Shown piece by piece: positions 9,342-17,798 of a stretch of DNA of 39,693 nt (the stretch's first letter is position 1; each line of letters starts with the position of its first letter). The DNA lies in contig CAYRMN010000010.1 of NCBI GenBank assembly GCA_964425575.1, positions 1-39,693 on the forward strand, read 5' to 3'. Origin of the DNA: CAYRMN01 sp964425575 (GTDB taxonomy: Bacteria; Patescibacteriota; Patescibacteriia; 2-12-FULL-60-25). The notes beneath the pieces are model-generated. The model was not told the origin of the DNA and did not search any database. It was given only the letters and a program-made list of their open reading frames with translations. The translations under genes and the position numbers were made by a program.

Positions 9342-10772
9342 ATGCAGCAGAGCTTACCTAAACGAACCAAGATTGTTTGTACCATCGGACCAGCCTCACG
9401 CGATATTGATGTTTTGATACGAATGGGTCAGGCGGGAATGGACGTGGCACGTTTGAATTTCTCACATGGGACATATGAGGATCATACGCGTTTATATAAA
9501 CACCTGACGGTGGTTGGGAAGCGGTTAGGAAAGCCGTTTGGTATTTTGCAAGATCTTCAGGGCCCAAAAATTCGTGTCGGCTCTCTATCAGCGGAAGGTG
9601 TTCAGCTTGTGACGGGGGAGCGGGCCGTGTTTTCAACGGCTAGAGATGTTTCTGATGGAGACATCCCTCTTACCCTTGATTCACTCCATACAGATGTTAA
9701 AAAAGGCGAGCATCTCTTTCTTGATGATGGACTCATGGAGGTAGTTGTTGATCGTGTAGATGGACGAAGAATTCTGACTCAGGTTGTGCAGGGCGGAAAA
9801 TTAACATCTCATAAGGGTTTGAATTTACCTTCAACGAAGCTTCATCTTCCGGCCCTATCTGATAAAGATCGAGCGGATGCGGTATTTGGAACGAAGCTTG
9901 GCGTTGATTTTATCGCGTTATCATTTGTGCGGTCACCGGAGGATATTCTTGATCTTCGCCGCTTGTTAGATAAGCGTGGTTCCGCAGGAAAGAAAATACA
10001 TATTATTGCAAAAATTGAAAAACAAGAAGCGATTGATCGGTTTGATGAAATCCTTCCGCTCGTGGATGGGGTGATGATCGCGCGCGGTGATTTAGCGATT
10101 GAGACCAAGGCTTCACAGGTACCTGTGTATCAAAAACAGATTATCGCTGCCTGCCGTGAGCACGCCACGCCTGTGATTGTCGCCACACAGATGCTTGACT
10201 CCATGATCCGCAATCCACGACCTACTCGAGCCGAAGTTTCGGATGTCGCCAATGCTGTGGCTGATCATGCGGATGCTGTTATGTTGTCCGGTGAAAGCGC
10301 AACGGGTGCGTATCCAATTGAGGCGGTGCGGATGATGACGGAAACCATTCAGGCGGTCGAGGCATCTGCTTTTGACGATCTGCAGCCGGTTGATGTGAAC
10401 TCCCCACGGAATATTCCTGAGGTGATTGGAGCAATGGTTCGTGTCATTGTGGAGGCTCTGCATAATCCGCCCGTTGTGGTTGCAACTGCCTCTGGTCGCA
10501 CGGCTGTTGATGTGAGTTCTTTTCGTCCTGAAGCTCCAATTCATGCTTTAACATTTGATCCGCATATTCAGCGCATTCTTCGCTTGGCGTGGGGGGTTGA
10601 ATCGTATTTACTCCCACGAAAGCGAACAGCAGATCTAATGGTTCAAGCGGGACTCCAGCACCTTCGTGCTCAAAAGCTCGTAAAAGCAGGACAACGTGTC
10701 GTTATCGTGACGGGCTCTGCACAAGGAAAACCTGGAACAGCCAATAAAATTGAAATTGGGATGGTGTCATAA
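9342..10772 (+). CDS. pyk: Pyruvate kinase
   Basis: Pyruvate kinase converts phosphoenolpyruvate and ADP to pyruvate and ATP, the last step of glycolysis. The N-terminal TKIVCTIGPAS, the substrate-loop MDVARLNFSHG, LQDLQGPKIRVG, the active-site segment IIAKIEKQEAIDRFDEIL with the catalytic lysine, and the cation-binding GVMIARGDLAIE and MLDSMIRNPRPTRAEVSDVANAV are all present. The C-terminal allosteric domain is complete; total length is 476 aa. The start ATG lies eight bases after an extended -10 element. A palindromic hairpin element follows the stop. Confidence 0.98.
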   Translation: MQQSLPKRTKIVCTIGPASRDIDVLIRMGQAGMDVARLNFSHGTYEDHTRLYKHLTVVGKRLGKPFGILQDLQGPKIRVGSLSAEGVQLVTGERAVFSTARDVSDGDIPLTLDSLHTDVKKGEHLFLDDGLMEVVVDRVDGRRILTQVVQGGKLTSHKGLNLPSTKLHLPALSDKDRADAVFGTKLGVDFIALSFVRSPEDILDLRRLLDKRGSAGKKIHIIAKIEKQEAIDRFDEILPLVDGVMIARGDLAIETKASQVPVYQKQIIAACREHATPVIVATQMLDSMIRNPRPTRAEVSDVANAVADHADAVMLSGESATGAYPIEAVRMMTETIQAVEASAFDDLQPVDVNSPRNIPEVIGAMVRVIVEALHNPPVVVATASGRTAVDVSSFRPEAPIHALTFDPHIQRILRLAWGVESYLLPRKRTADLMVQAGLQHLRAQKLVKAGQRVVIVTGSAQGKPGTANKIEIGMVS

Positions 10773-10775
10773 ATT

Positions 10776-10800
10776 GTAGGGGCGCATGCCATGCGTCCTT
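10776..10800 (+). terminator. Palindromic GTAGGGGCG element after pyk
   Basis: The element reads GTAGGGGCGCATG, two bases, then CATGCGTCC and TT. It forms a short stem after pyk and resembles the element after ftsZ. Likely terminator and dispersed repeat. Confidence 0.55.
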
Positions 10801-10854
10801 TAGAGAATACGCCGCATATTTAAGCCATTCTTCTTTCAGATAAGACAAGTACTA

Positions 10855-10883
10855 TTGACAATAGGACGATTTTTTGTTATAGT
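10855..10883 (+). promoter_or_regulatory. Consensus promoter for the 69-aa gene
   Basis: TTGACA (10855-10860), a 17-base spacer, then TATAGT (10878-10883). This is close to the sigma-70 consensus. Confidence 0.8.
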
Positions 10884-10911
10884 ATTTCGTTCTTTTGAAA
10901 ATCCCCGTTCT

Positions 10912-10967
10912 GTACTGAACAGGTCCGTTTTTCTCTTGTGTGAGGGATATGTGGACCTGTTTAGTAC
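10912..10967 (+). promoter_or_regulatory. Long stem-loop in the leader of the 69-aa gene
   Basis: Arms 10912-10926 and 10953-10967 pair over 15 bases (one G-U pair) around a 26-base loop. The stem begins about 20 bases after the expected transcription start and ends about 18 bases before the SD. A role in message stability or translation control is possible. Confidence 0.65.
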
Positions 10968-10991
10968 GTCTTCAACACTCTGGGAGGCATA

Positions 10992-11201
10992 ATGATCAAA
11001 ACACGTGAGGTTCCGGACGATGGTGAGGGGCGTATTCTGGTGGTCCACTTCTCGCATGAGGATCGCCAGGAAGCGCTGAAGGGCCGGCCGCCCTTCGTCC
11101 TCGAGCACTTTGTGACCGGGTACCGCACCGACCTGCGTCGTCGTGACAACGGGAGGATGCAGGGGAGCTCCACCGCGCGTAGGCGGGGGATGAAGACCTA
11201 G
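10992..11201 (+). CDS. Small basic protein of unknown function (69 aa)
   Basis: I do not recognise this protein. It has a strong SD (GGGAGG five bases before ATG), a consensus promoter and a structured leader, which together support a real gene despite its length. The product is highly charged: an acidic N-terminal half with alternating hydrophobics (EGRILVVHFSHEDRQEAL) and an Arg-rich C-terminus (TDLRRRDNGRMQ, then ARRRGMKT). There is no TM segment. The coding sequence is visibly more GC-rich than pyk upstream. A series of hairpins and a terminator follow. The basic tail could suit nucleic acid binding, but that is a guess. Confidence 0.6.
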   Translation: MIKTREVPDDGEGRILVVHFSHEDRQEALKGRPPFVLEHFVTGYRTDLRRRDNGRMQGSSTARRRGMKT

Positions 11202-11603
11202 CTCAAGTTCGGTGTTCACCAAGAAAGGGAAAGAGAACAACGTAAGCGTTCATTATATTCTCCATGCCCGTGTATATACACGGGTGGTGACGGAAGCCGA
11301 AGATTCGCGTCACCATGACTCTCAGCTCGATGAAAAGGGAAGTACGTCCTTTTCATCGAGCGCAGTACCGAAACCATGATCTCATCGTGATTTCAGTACT
11401 GGATAGCATCAACTTTGACGAAAAAAGCAGCCTCAGATAGGCTGTTTTTAGTACTTTTAAAAATGGTTCCTGAGGAGCGAAATGCTTCTTTTAGCCCTGT
11501 TGGCGAAAGAATCTGATTTCGCCCCTCGGGAGCCCACGTCTTTTTAGACGTGTATGCAGCGATTGTCGCTCGCATCATTTCTCTCGAGATTGAAGAGGTT
11601 GTC
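11202..11603 (+). ncRNA. 402-base gene-free interval packed with hairpins
   Basis: No convincing gene is present. Instead there are consecutive inverted repeats: 11267-11284 (8-bp stem), 11286-11314 (7-bp), 11325-11361 (perfect 14-bp stem, 9-base loop), 11363-11401 (about 15 bp with two mismatches), a terminator at 11428-11449, 11502-11523 (7-bp) and 11535-11552 (7-bp stem, TTTT loop). The first part would be the 3' region of the 69-aa gene message and the last part the leader of the 11604 gene. A structured regulatory or non-coding RNA is possible; no known class is recognised. Confidence 0.45.
11428..11449 (+). terminator. Rho-independent terminator
   Basis: CAGCCT and AGGCTG pair around a five-base loop and are followed directly by TTTTT; an A-run precedes the stem. 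It ends the 69-aa unit or acts as an attenuator ahead of the 11604 gene. Confidence 0.75.
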
Positions 11604-12329
11604 ATGGCGAAGATTGATATCGGCAAGGGAATGCCGGCAATTCTTGCGGGATCAAACTGGCTCATCCAGGTGCAACTGCTTGGGGAGCTGATTCGTCAAC
11701 TCTTCATCAACGGACAGCATCAAGACCTTTTACGTGCATTCCAGACAGGAACCATCCCTCTCCATCAGTGGTTCCTTGCTGAGTACATGGAGCTCTGTCT
11801 TGATGGACCTCTGCATCAGTTCGGTACTCCACGAATTGCAGATGCGGAGAGGATCGTGCCTTTGATTGTTGACCCTTCAGAACGGGCGCTTCTTGCAGGG
11901 CGTCTTGCGCGAGCAACAGGCGCAGGAGTGCATGTTAGTGCCTTTATAGCCGCTGAAGGACAGATCGCTCTAAACGCCACGATGTTTATTGCGTGGCTTC
12001 GGACTGAATTTTATGGAGTAGATCCAAGAATCACTCTCGACGGAGGCCGTATCCATGTTTCTACAGGGTATGCGCCCACGCCTCTTCTGCTACTCTACAA
12101 CTTGTGCATAGCAGAACGAAGATCCGATGTGGCGGACTTCATTGAAGTGGCGAGTGCTGCCCACCTCTGCAGGAACGATTTCATGGAGCTCCATTGCCTT
12201 GGGCGGATCATGGATTTGCTGACTACATTGGGAAACCGATCAACGATAGACGTTGTCCTGCCACACGTGAATAGTCCACTCGGTCGTATGCTCGCTCTGT
12301 GGAAAACATACAGTCAGCGGAAGCCTTAG
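11604..12329 (+). CDS. Uncharacterised 241-aa protein
   Basis: I do not recognise the family. The ATG at 11604 is chosen because AAGAGG lies six bases upstream; a GTG further upstream falls inside the last leader hairpin. The sequence is soluble-looking with several amphipathic or hydrophobic helices (NWLIQVQLLGELIRQLFI; TPLLLLYNLCIAE) and no obvious catalytic motif or signal peptide. It has its own terminator at 12354-12405. It shares the solitary, SD-led, hairpin-leader arrangement with the neighbouring 69-aa gene and with genes at 28666-33161. An all-helical scaffold or repeat protein is possible. Confidence 0.65.
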   Translation: MAKIDIGKGMPAILAGSNWLIQVQLLGELIRQLFINGQHQDLLRAFQTGTIPLHQWFLAEYMELCLDGPLHQFGTPRIADAERIVPLIVDPSERALLAGRLARATGAGVHVSAFIAAEGQIALNATMFIAWLRTEFYGVDPRITLDGGRIHVSTGYAPTPLLLLYNLCIAERRSDVADFIEVASAAHLCRNDFMELHCLGRIMDLLTTLGNRSTIDVVLPHVNSPLGRMLALWKTYSQRKP

Positions 12330-12353
12330 AATGTATTCTGGCCATCTGGCCCA

Positions 12354-12405
12354 ACCCGCCCCCGACCCCGCGCCCTGCGGATTTCTTTGGTCGGAGCGGG
12401 TCTTT
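12354..12405 (+). terminator. Strong branched terminator after the 241-aa gene
   Basis: ACCCGC (12354-12359) pairs with GCGGGT (12396-12401) and CCGACC (12362-12367) with GGTCGG (12389-12394), with a further inner CCGC/GCGG pairing. CTTTCT follows. Confidence 0.65.
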
Positions 12406-12448
12406 CTGTATCTGGCTGTTTCTCTAGCCAAAAAAATGGGGGAGCGCT

Positions 12449-13927
12449 ATGCTTTCTGGCATGGCAGCTGGGGCGAAAATTGCGAAGAATGCGGCGTTAT
12501 TGATTGGCGCAACCACAGGACAGAAGATTCTGTCATTTTTGGCATTTATTTTTGTGGCTCGTTTTATTGGGCGAGAACAAACGGGCGTGTTTTTTTATAG
12601 TGTTTCGATCACGTCTATTTTTGTCACCTTTGCAGATTTAGGGATGACGCCAGTGGTGATTCGAGCTATTGCCGGTGAAAAAGAGGAGGGAGGGCGATTG
12701 TTGGCCGCAGCTCTGCGTACGAAATTGTTCCTGATTCCAGTTTCGATCGTGGCTGCTCTGATCTACACGCTATCCTTTGGCGCAGACCGAGTCACTCTTA
12801 TCACCGTGGCAATCGCCTGCTTGGTGATGAGTGCGGATACTATCCATTTAATTTTATACGGGGCACTTCGCGGAAAACAGAATTTACGGCCTGAGGCGAT
12901 CGGTATGTTTGTCGGTCAGGCGCTGACTGCCTTTTTGTCAGTAGGTGCAGCCTGGTGGGGTTTTGGTCCGATTGGTCTTGCAGCCGCTCTCTTGGTGGGT
13001 AGCGTTTGGAATGTGGTGTGGAGCACCATGCAGATGAAGCAACTTGCTGTTCCATGGTTGAAACCTCGTCTGCATGACATGCGACTTCTTGTGCGAGAAG
13101 CAATTCCATTTGCACTGGCAGGCATTGCCGTCAAAGTGTATTCGTTTGTTGATAGTTTATTTATTCGTGAGTTTCACGGAGCTTCGGAAGTTGGTGCGTA
13201 TGCGGTAGCGTATAAACTTACGTATGCACTCCAATTTTTGCCGTTAACCTTTACTGCCGCTCTCTATCCAGCACTAGCTTCGGCTTTTGCTCGTCGAGAA
13301 GCTGTGGAGATGCGCGCAACGTTCCTTGGTTCGTTGCGTGTGATGGCGGCGATTAGCTTCCCGCTTTCGGCCGGATTATCCGCCCTAGCAGCGCGACTTA
13401 TTCCATTTGTGTATGGGAAAGATTTTCTTGCCTCCATTCCAGTGCTTCATATTCTTCCTTGGGTATTGATTCCAATTTTTTTAGATTTTCCCGTTGGAGC
13501 GCTCTTAAACGCCACGCATAAGGCCGCGCAGAAGACTGGCGCGATGATTGCAGTGATGATTTTGAATCTCGGACTAAATGCGGTACTGGTTCCTCGTTAT
13601 TCCATTACCGGTGCGGCCTGGGCGGGGGTGATCAGTTTTTGGGGGTTGTATTTGATCGGTGTATGGCTGACGCGTGAATATGCTGGAGGCCTGCGTATTT
13701 TTGTGTGGCTGACGTTCCGAACCATGATCGCAGGTGGAGTTGCCTGGTTGGCTTGGTTTGTCGTGGGCGCGTACTTGCCACTGCCAGCCGCGATGATTTT
13801 TGGCGGAGCCATTTCCATCCTCATGGCGTTTTTGATGGGGCTTGTGACAACCAGCGATGTGATTAGCTTGTTGAAGCATGTCCGATTTTCGTCGCGTGAA
13901 ACGGAGACTGTCCATGAAAGCGCCTAA
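12449..13927 (+). CDS. Polysaccharide flippase, Wzx/MATE-like (MOP superfamily)
   Basis: This 492-aa protein has about 12-14 hydrophobic helices and the N-terminal pattern of the polysaccharide-biosynthesis flippase family (KNAALLIGATTGQKILSFLA, then VARFIGREQTGVFFYSVS). Wzx flippases move undecaprenyl-linked oligosaccharides across the cytoplasmic membrane. The downstream genes encode a GT4, a GT2 and an O-antigen-ligase-like domain, which fits a surface polysaccharide or protein glycosylation locus. GGGGGAG lies before ATG 12449. The 3' end overlaps the start of the GT4 gene by about 14 bases, so they are translationally linked. Confidence 0.87.
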   Translation: MLSGMAAGAKIAKNAALLIGATTGQKILSFLAFIFVARFIGREQTGVFFYSVSITSIFVTFADLGMTPVVIRAIAGEKEEGGRLLAAALRTKLFLIPVSIVAALIYTLSFGADRVTLITVAIACLVMSADTIHLILYGALRGKQNLRPEAIGMFVGQALTAFLSVGAAWWGFGPIGLAAALLVGSVWNVVWSTMQMKQLAVPWLKPRLHDMRLLVREAIPFALAGIAVKVYSFVDSLFIREFHGASEVGAYAVAYKLTYALQFLPLTFTAALYPALASAFARREAVEMRATFLGSLRVMAAISFPLSAGLSALAARLIPFVYGKDFLASIPVLHILPWVLIPIFLDFPVGALLNATHKAAQKTGAMIAVMILNLGLNAVLVPRYSITGAAWAGVISFWGLYLIGVWLTREYAGGLRIFVWLTFRTMIAGGVAWLAWFVVGAYLPLPAAMIFGGAISILMAFLMGLVTTSDVISLLKHVRFSSRETETVHESA

Positions 13928-14951
13928 GTTGAGTTTGGTCACATTAGAATATCCTCCTCAGTTTGGAGGTGTGGCTCGTTATTTGCAGGGGTTGGTTGAG
14001 GCTGCGGAGGGAGCGATTGAAGTGATTGAACCGAAGATGACTCAGTGGTGCGGGCCGCATTGGTGGCCCATGGTGAAGCTTTGTCGAGAGGAAAAGGCGA
14101 AGGATGTGATGATCTTGGTGAGCCACATCTTTCCGGTGGGGACGGCAGCCTGGCTTTCGCGCATGATGGGCGGACCAGAATACATCGTACTGTTTCATGG
14201 ACTTGATCTGCGGCTTGTACGGAGCCATTGGAAACGTTGGCTGTTGCGCCGGATTTGTTCCCAGGCTCGATTACTGATTGTAAACAGTGAATCCACCAAA
14301 CGAGATCTTATGGCGCGCGTCGCAGATGCTAATCCTCTCATTCTGACACCCGGTCTTGCGGATGAGCTACGGCCTTCTCGTGAACATGCACGAGCTCAGC
14401 TGGGAATAGGCCTCGAAGAAAAGGTTATTCTTTCGATCGCACGTCTTGTGCCTCGTAAAGGGATTGATATAGCGTTGCAGGCCGTGGCGAATCTTCAAGA
14501 TCGTGCCAAGACACAGTACATTGTTCTAGGCGACGGTCCAGATTGGGATCGTCTTCACATCATCGCAGAACGACTTGGAGTGAAGCCAAGATGGATCCGA
14601 GCGGCAACGGATGAAGAACGAAATCAGTGGCTCTCAGCGGCAGATGTTTTTATCTTGCCGGTGCGTGACGAAGGGACCGATGTGGAAGGTTTTGGTATTG
14701 TGTTTCTTGAGGCGGCTGCAGCAGGCATTCCGGTTATTGCCGGAAAGAGTGGGGGGGCGAGCGAGGCGGTCGTAGATGGGGCGACAGGATGCTTGGTTGA
14801 TCCACGGAATATCACGCAGATGACAGATGCGCTTGAGAGGCTCCTCGCAGATCCGATTCTTCGTCAGCGTCTTGGCGAGACGGGTCGGCAACGAGTTCAA
14901 AGAGATTTTGATTGGAAGGAGCGATGGAGTAAACTCAAAGAAAGGTTATAA
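13914..14951 (+). CDS. Glycosyltransferase family 4 (GT-B)
   Basis: The product has 345 residues from ATG 13914, which has ACGGAG seven bases upstream; an ATG at 13878 is also in frame but overlaps the flippase gene more. The N-terminal acceptor domain starts LSLVTLEYPPQFGGVARYL, typical of GT4 enzymes. The C-terminal donor domain carries ILSIARLVPRKGIDIALQA, YIVLGDGPDWDRL and the E-x7-E type motif EGFGIVFLEAAAAGIPVIAG. It is expected to transfer a sugar from an NDP donor to the lipid-linked glycan in the cytosol. Donor and acceptor cannot be read from sequence. Confidence 0.92.
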   Translation: MKAPKLSLVTLEYPPQFGGVARYLQGLVEAAEGAIEVIEPKMTQWCGPHWWPMVKLCREEKAKDVMILVSHIFPVGTAAWLSRMMGGPEYIVLFHGLDLRLVRSHWKRWLLRRICSQARLLIVNSESTKRDLMARVADANPLILTPGLADELRPSREHARAQLGIGLEEKVILSIARLVPRKGIDIALQAVANLQDRAKTQYIVLGDGPDWDRLHIIAERLGVKPRWIRAATDEERNQWLSAADVFILPVRDEGTDVEGFGIVFLEAAAAGIPVIAGKSGGASEAVVDGATGCLVDPRNITQMTDALERLLADPILRQRLGETGRQRVQRDFDWKERWSKLKERL

Positions 14952-14960
14952 AATGTCTAT

Positions 14961-15425
14961 ATGATACTAAGACCCTTCTTTCTCTTTGTCTGTATTTTCC
15001 TGTTTTGTTCGCTTGTGTTGAATATCTTTCTTTTTAAAAAGGCACAGGATACGTTTAAACCAAATCAGGCAAAATACAACGAGGTATTCTCCGGATTTGA
15101 GGTTGATCCGATTCACGGTGCTCCACCTGGCCCGCTTTTTCGACATTCGTTTGTTTTTCTTGTAAAAACGCCACAAGGACAGTACGAGCTTTCCGCGGTG
15201 AGCCGTAATCGGTGTTTGGGCATCTACGGCGGGGTCATTCTTGATCAGGAGTCGACGAAGCAATGGGATGCATACGTCGGTCATGCGATCCTGATCCAGG
15301 ATTATGCCGTCAATGACCAGGGAGTTATCAAACTCATCAAGATTGAACCAGACGTTTTTACCCAAGCTCGCCTGCCTCTTTTGAAAGAAGCCTATAGCCT
15401 TGATGCCTCGGTGATCGGCGTTTGA
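14961..15425 (+). CDS. Small membrane-anchored protein of unknown function
   Basis: The product has 154 residues. The N-terminal hydrophobic segment (PFFLFVCIFLFCSLVLNIFLF) is a TM anchor or signal peptide; the remaining 125 residues look extracytoplasmic and beta-rich. I recognise no domain. The gene sits nine bases after the GT4 stop and seven bases before the GT2/ligase gene, so it is likely part of the polysaccharide operon. There is no SD. Confidence 0.7.
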   Translation: MILRPFFLFVCIFLFCSLVLNIFLFKKAQDTFKPNQAKYNEVFSGFEVDPIHGAPPGPLFRHSFVFLVKTPQGQYELSAVSRNRCLGIYGGVILDQESTKQWDAYVGHAILIQDYAVNDQGVIKLIKIEPDVFTQARLPLLKEAYSLDASVIGV

Positions 15426-15431
15426 TGTTGT

Positions 15432-17732
15432 ATGCGTTCTGAGATCGCCATCGTTATTCCTTGTTATAACCATGCTTCTCTTTTACGACGCACGCTCGAG
15501 AGCCTTGTTTGTCAAACGCTCCAACCAAAGGAAGTTGTAGTGATTGATGATGGCTCACAAGATAATCCAAAGGCAGTTATTGATGAGTTTATACAACGGC
15601 TGCCGCTTCGGTACGTCCGTTTCGAACAAAACCGCGGGGCTCCGGCTGCTCGGAATGAAGGGGCTCGATTAACGACATCGCCCTTGTTGCTTTTTCTTGA
15701 TGCAGATGCCGAACTCATTCCTCAGGCACTTTCCCTCATGGCTGAAGCACTTCAATTGCATCCGGAAGCATCTTTTGCCTATGGGAGTTTTTTATGGGGC
15801 AAAAAAATGTTTCGTGGCAAACCCTTTTCAGTGGAGGACTTACGGCAGGTGAATTACATCCACACCTCCTCGCTGCTTCGACGCGAAGCGTTTCCGGGTT
15901 TTGATGAAACCCTAAAAAAATTTCAGGATTGGGATGTATGGCTCACGCTGGCTAAGCGTGGACGATTAGGTGTGTGGATTGATCGTGTTCTGTTTCGTAT
16001 CGAACCAGAGGGTGGAACCATGAGTCGTTGGTTGCCGAAAATTGTTCATAAAATTCCCTGGCCAATGTTTGGCTACATGCCTCGTGAGATTCGGAAATAT
16101 CGAGTAGGGGAGGCGATTATTCGGAAGAAACACGGAACAGAAGTACCTCCCCTAACCCCTTCTAGGCTAGGAGGGGGATCTGAACTAGACTCTCCCCCTA
16201 GCCTAGGGGGAGCTGGAGGGGGTATGTTTTTTAGACAGAGCCGATGGCTCCTCTGGCTCATTGCAATGTTTATCCTCGAGATGGCTTCACTCGGAACAGT
16301 CTTTTGGCCGTCAGCGAATCTTATTGCGACATTGATCTGTGGCGTGTTGATGCTGGGTGTGGCGATATTTCGTCCGGCGACCGGACTCGCTCTTTTGCTG
16401 GGTGAGTTAGCGATTGGATCAAAGGGCGCGTTATTAAAAATTCCACACGGCGCAGATATTGATGGCGGCGTATCGCTACGCATCATACTTGTTGTCGCCT
16501 TCCTTTTTGGATGGAGTTTGAATGCCTTCTGGTATTGGAGATCAAGACGAGCAGAGTTCGTTTTGTTCTGTCGAGACATCCTTCGGCAGGACAAGGCTTG
16601 GTTCGCGCTTCTGTTCCTATGTGCATGGGGAGTTGTACGAGGGTTGATGCTTCATAATCCATTTGTAATCGCAGATGCGAATGCCTGGGGTTTCCTGATT
16701 CTTCTGTTTCCAGTCATTGATATGGCGAGACGGGATGGAACACGGTTACGAGATCAGGCAGCGCAGATCTTCATTGCAGCCTTGGTATGGCTACCTGTGA
16801 AGACGCTCATCATCTTGTATGCTGCGAGTCATCAAATCTCCTCTGCCTCTTTAACATTGTATCTTTGGGTACGCAGAACAGGGGTTGGTGAAGTAACCAT
16901 GGTATCTGCCAATTTGTTTCGCATTTTTATCCAGTCACAAGTCTATGCGCTGGCTGCATTTTTAGGTGGATTGGCATGGTTTATTGAGAAGAAGGAGGGC
17001 GTGTCGAAAGAGCCTCCCTCTTTCATTTTTCTTCTTATGACCCTTTCGTGCATTTCAATTTTGATCAGTCTTTCTCGTAGTTTTTGGCTTGGTTTGATGG
17101 CGGGGTTGATTAGTTTGGCGCTTATTGCAACTCATCATACCTGGAAGAGAGCACTGCGAATATCGGGAATCGGTCTAGCTTCTGTTGTGACCGCTCTCGT
17201 CGTGATGGGTGCGGTTATAACCTTTCCGTTTCCTCATGTTGACCAAGCCTCGCTCACCAGTCTTTTCAGTTCACGTGGCTCTACCTCGGATGCAGCGGCG
17301 AAGAGTCGCTGGAATCTATTGCCGATCATGTGGCAGAAGATCAAGCGGGCGCCGATACTCGGTTCAGGTTTTGGCGCCACCGTTACCTATGAATCAAAAG
17401 ATCCGCGTATTCTCAAAAGTCCTTCGCACGGTATTTATACAACCTACGCTTTTGAGTGGGGTTGGCTGGATCACTGGTTGAAATTGGGAATTTTCGGTAT
17501 TCCCGTTATGCTCTGGCTTGTTTTGTCACTTATGTGGCGCGTATGGAAAACCGAAGAGGCGTGGTGGATTCGAGCTGGTTTTGTTTCTTCTCTGATCGCA
17601 CTAGCTGTGCTCCATTTTTTCACACCCTATTTGAATCATCCACTCGGATTTGGATTTTTACTTGCGGCTGAAGGAATGATCCGTATAAAAAAAGAGACCC
17701 GTCATCAAGATATAGTTTCTGTGTCGTCCTGA
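15432..17732 (+). CDS. GT2 glycosyltransferase joined to O-antigen-ligase-like membrane domain
   Basis: The protein has 766 residues. Residues 1-235 form a GT-A family 2 glycosyltransferase (IAIVIPCYNHASLLRRTLES; VVVIDDGSQDN; RGAPAARNEGARL; the DxD-like LFLDADAE). Residues from about 270 on are polytopic, with roughly ten helices and a periplasmic loop resembling O-antigen ligase/polymerase (LISLSRSFWLGLMAGL; PILGSGFGATVTYES; LDHWLKLGIFGIP). The linker (residues 238-265: PPLTPSRLGGG, then PPSLGGAGGG) is the translation of a palindromic DNA repeat at 16145-16224. The repeat may have fused two genes, or simply inserted in a linker. The stop codon lies in another repeat at 17723. Confidence 0.85.
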   Translation: MRSEIAIVIPCYNHASLLRRTLESLVCQTLQPKEVVVIDDGSQDNPKAVIDEFIQRLPLRYVRFEQNRGAPAARNEGARLTTSPLLLFLDADAELIPQALSLMAEALQLHPEASFAYGSFLWGKKMFRGKPFSVEDLRQVNYIHTSSLLRREAFPGFDETLKKFQDWDVWLTLAKRGRLGVWIDRVLFRIEPEGGTMSRWLPKIVHKIPWPMFGYMPREIRKYRVGEAIIRKKHGTEVPPLTPSRLGGGSELDSPPSLGGAGGGMFFRQSRWLLWLIAMFILEMASLGTVFWPSANLIATLICGVLMLGVAIFRPATGLALLLGELAIGSKGALLKIPHGADIDGGVSLRIILVVAFLFGWSLNAFWYWRSRRAEFVLFCRDILRQDKAWFALLFLCAWGVVRGLMLHNPFVIADANAWGFLILLFPVIDMARRDGTRLRDQAAQIFIAALVWLPVKTLIILYAASHQISSASLTLYLWVRRTGVGEVTMVSANLFRIFIQSQVYALAAFLGGLAWFIEKKEGVSKEPPSFIFLLMTLSCISILISLSRSFWLGLMAGLISLALIATHHTWKRALRISGIGLASVVTALVVMGAVITFPFPHVDQASLTSLFSSRGSTSDAAAKSRWNLLPIMWQKIKRAPILGSGFGATVTYESKDPRILKSPSHGIYTTYAFEWGWLDHWLKLGIFGIPVMLWLVLSLMWRVWKTEEAWWIRAGFVSSLIALAVLHFFTPYLNHPLGFGFLLAAEGMIRIKKETRHQDIVSVSS
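16145..16224 (+). repeat. In-frame palindromic repeat inside the GT2/ligase gene
   Basis: Two imperfect inverted arms (16145-16180 and 16190-16224), rich in CCCC and GGGG with TAGGCTAG / TAGCCTAG cores, flank a short spacer. The element is read through in frame, giving a Pro/Gly/Ser linker between the two domains. The translation SRLGGG..PPSLGGAGGG is typical of a repeat, not a conserved protein segment. Confidence 0.8.
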
Positions 17733-17798
17733 GCGAAGTCTGACGCAGTCGAAGGATCTACTCAGAGTGAGAAGATCCTTCGACAAGCTCAGGACGAC
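17723..17798 (+). repeat. Palindromic repeat between convergent genes; supplies both stops
   Basis: The arms begin GTCGTCCTGAGC (17723) and end GCTCAGGACGAC (17798). Internal arms GAAGGATC and GATCCTTC also pair. The TGA of TCGTCCTGA serves as stop for the plus-strand GT2/ligase gene (17730-17732) and, on the opposite arm, for fmt (17791-17789). It may also act as a bidirectional terminator. Confidence 0.85.

Noticed and set aside
12331..12600. 89-codon frame between the 241-aa gene and the flippase
   Set aside because: It overlaps a terminator and the flippase start in another frame, and has no SD or family likeness.
16073..16594. Minus-strand open frame of 173 codons inside the GT2/ligase gene
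   Set aside because: It is the shadow of a well-supported gene, and includes the reverse reading of the palindromic repeat.
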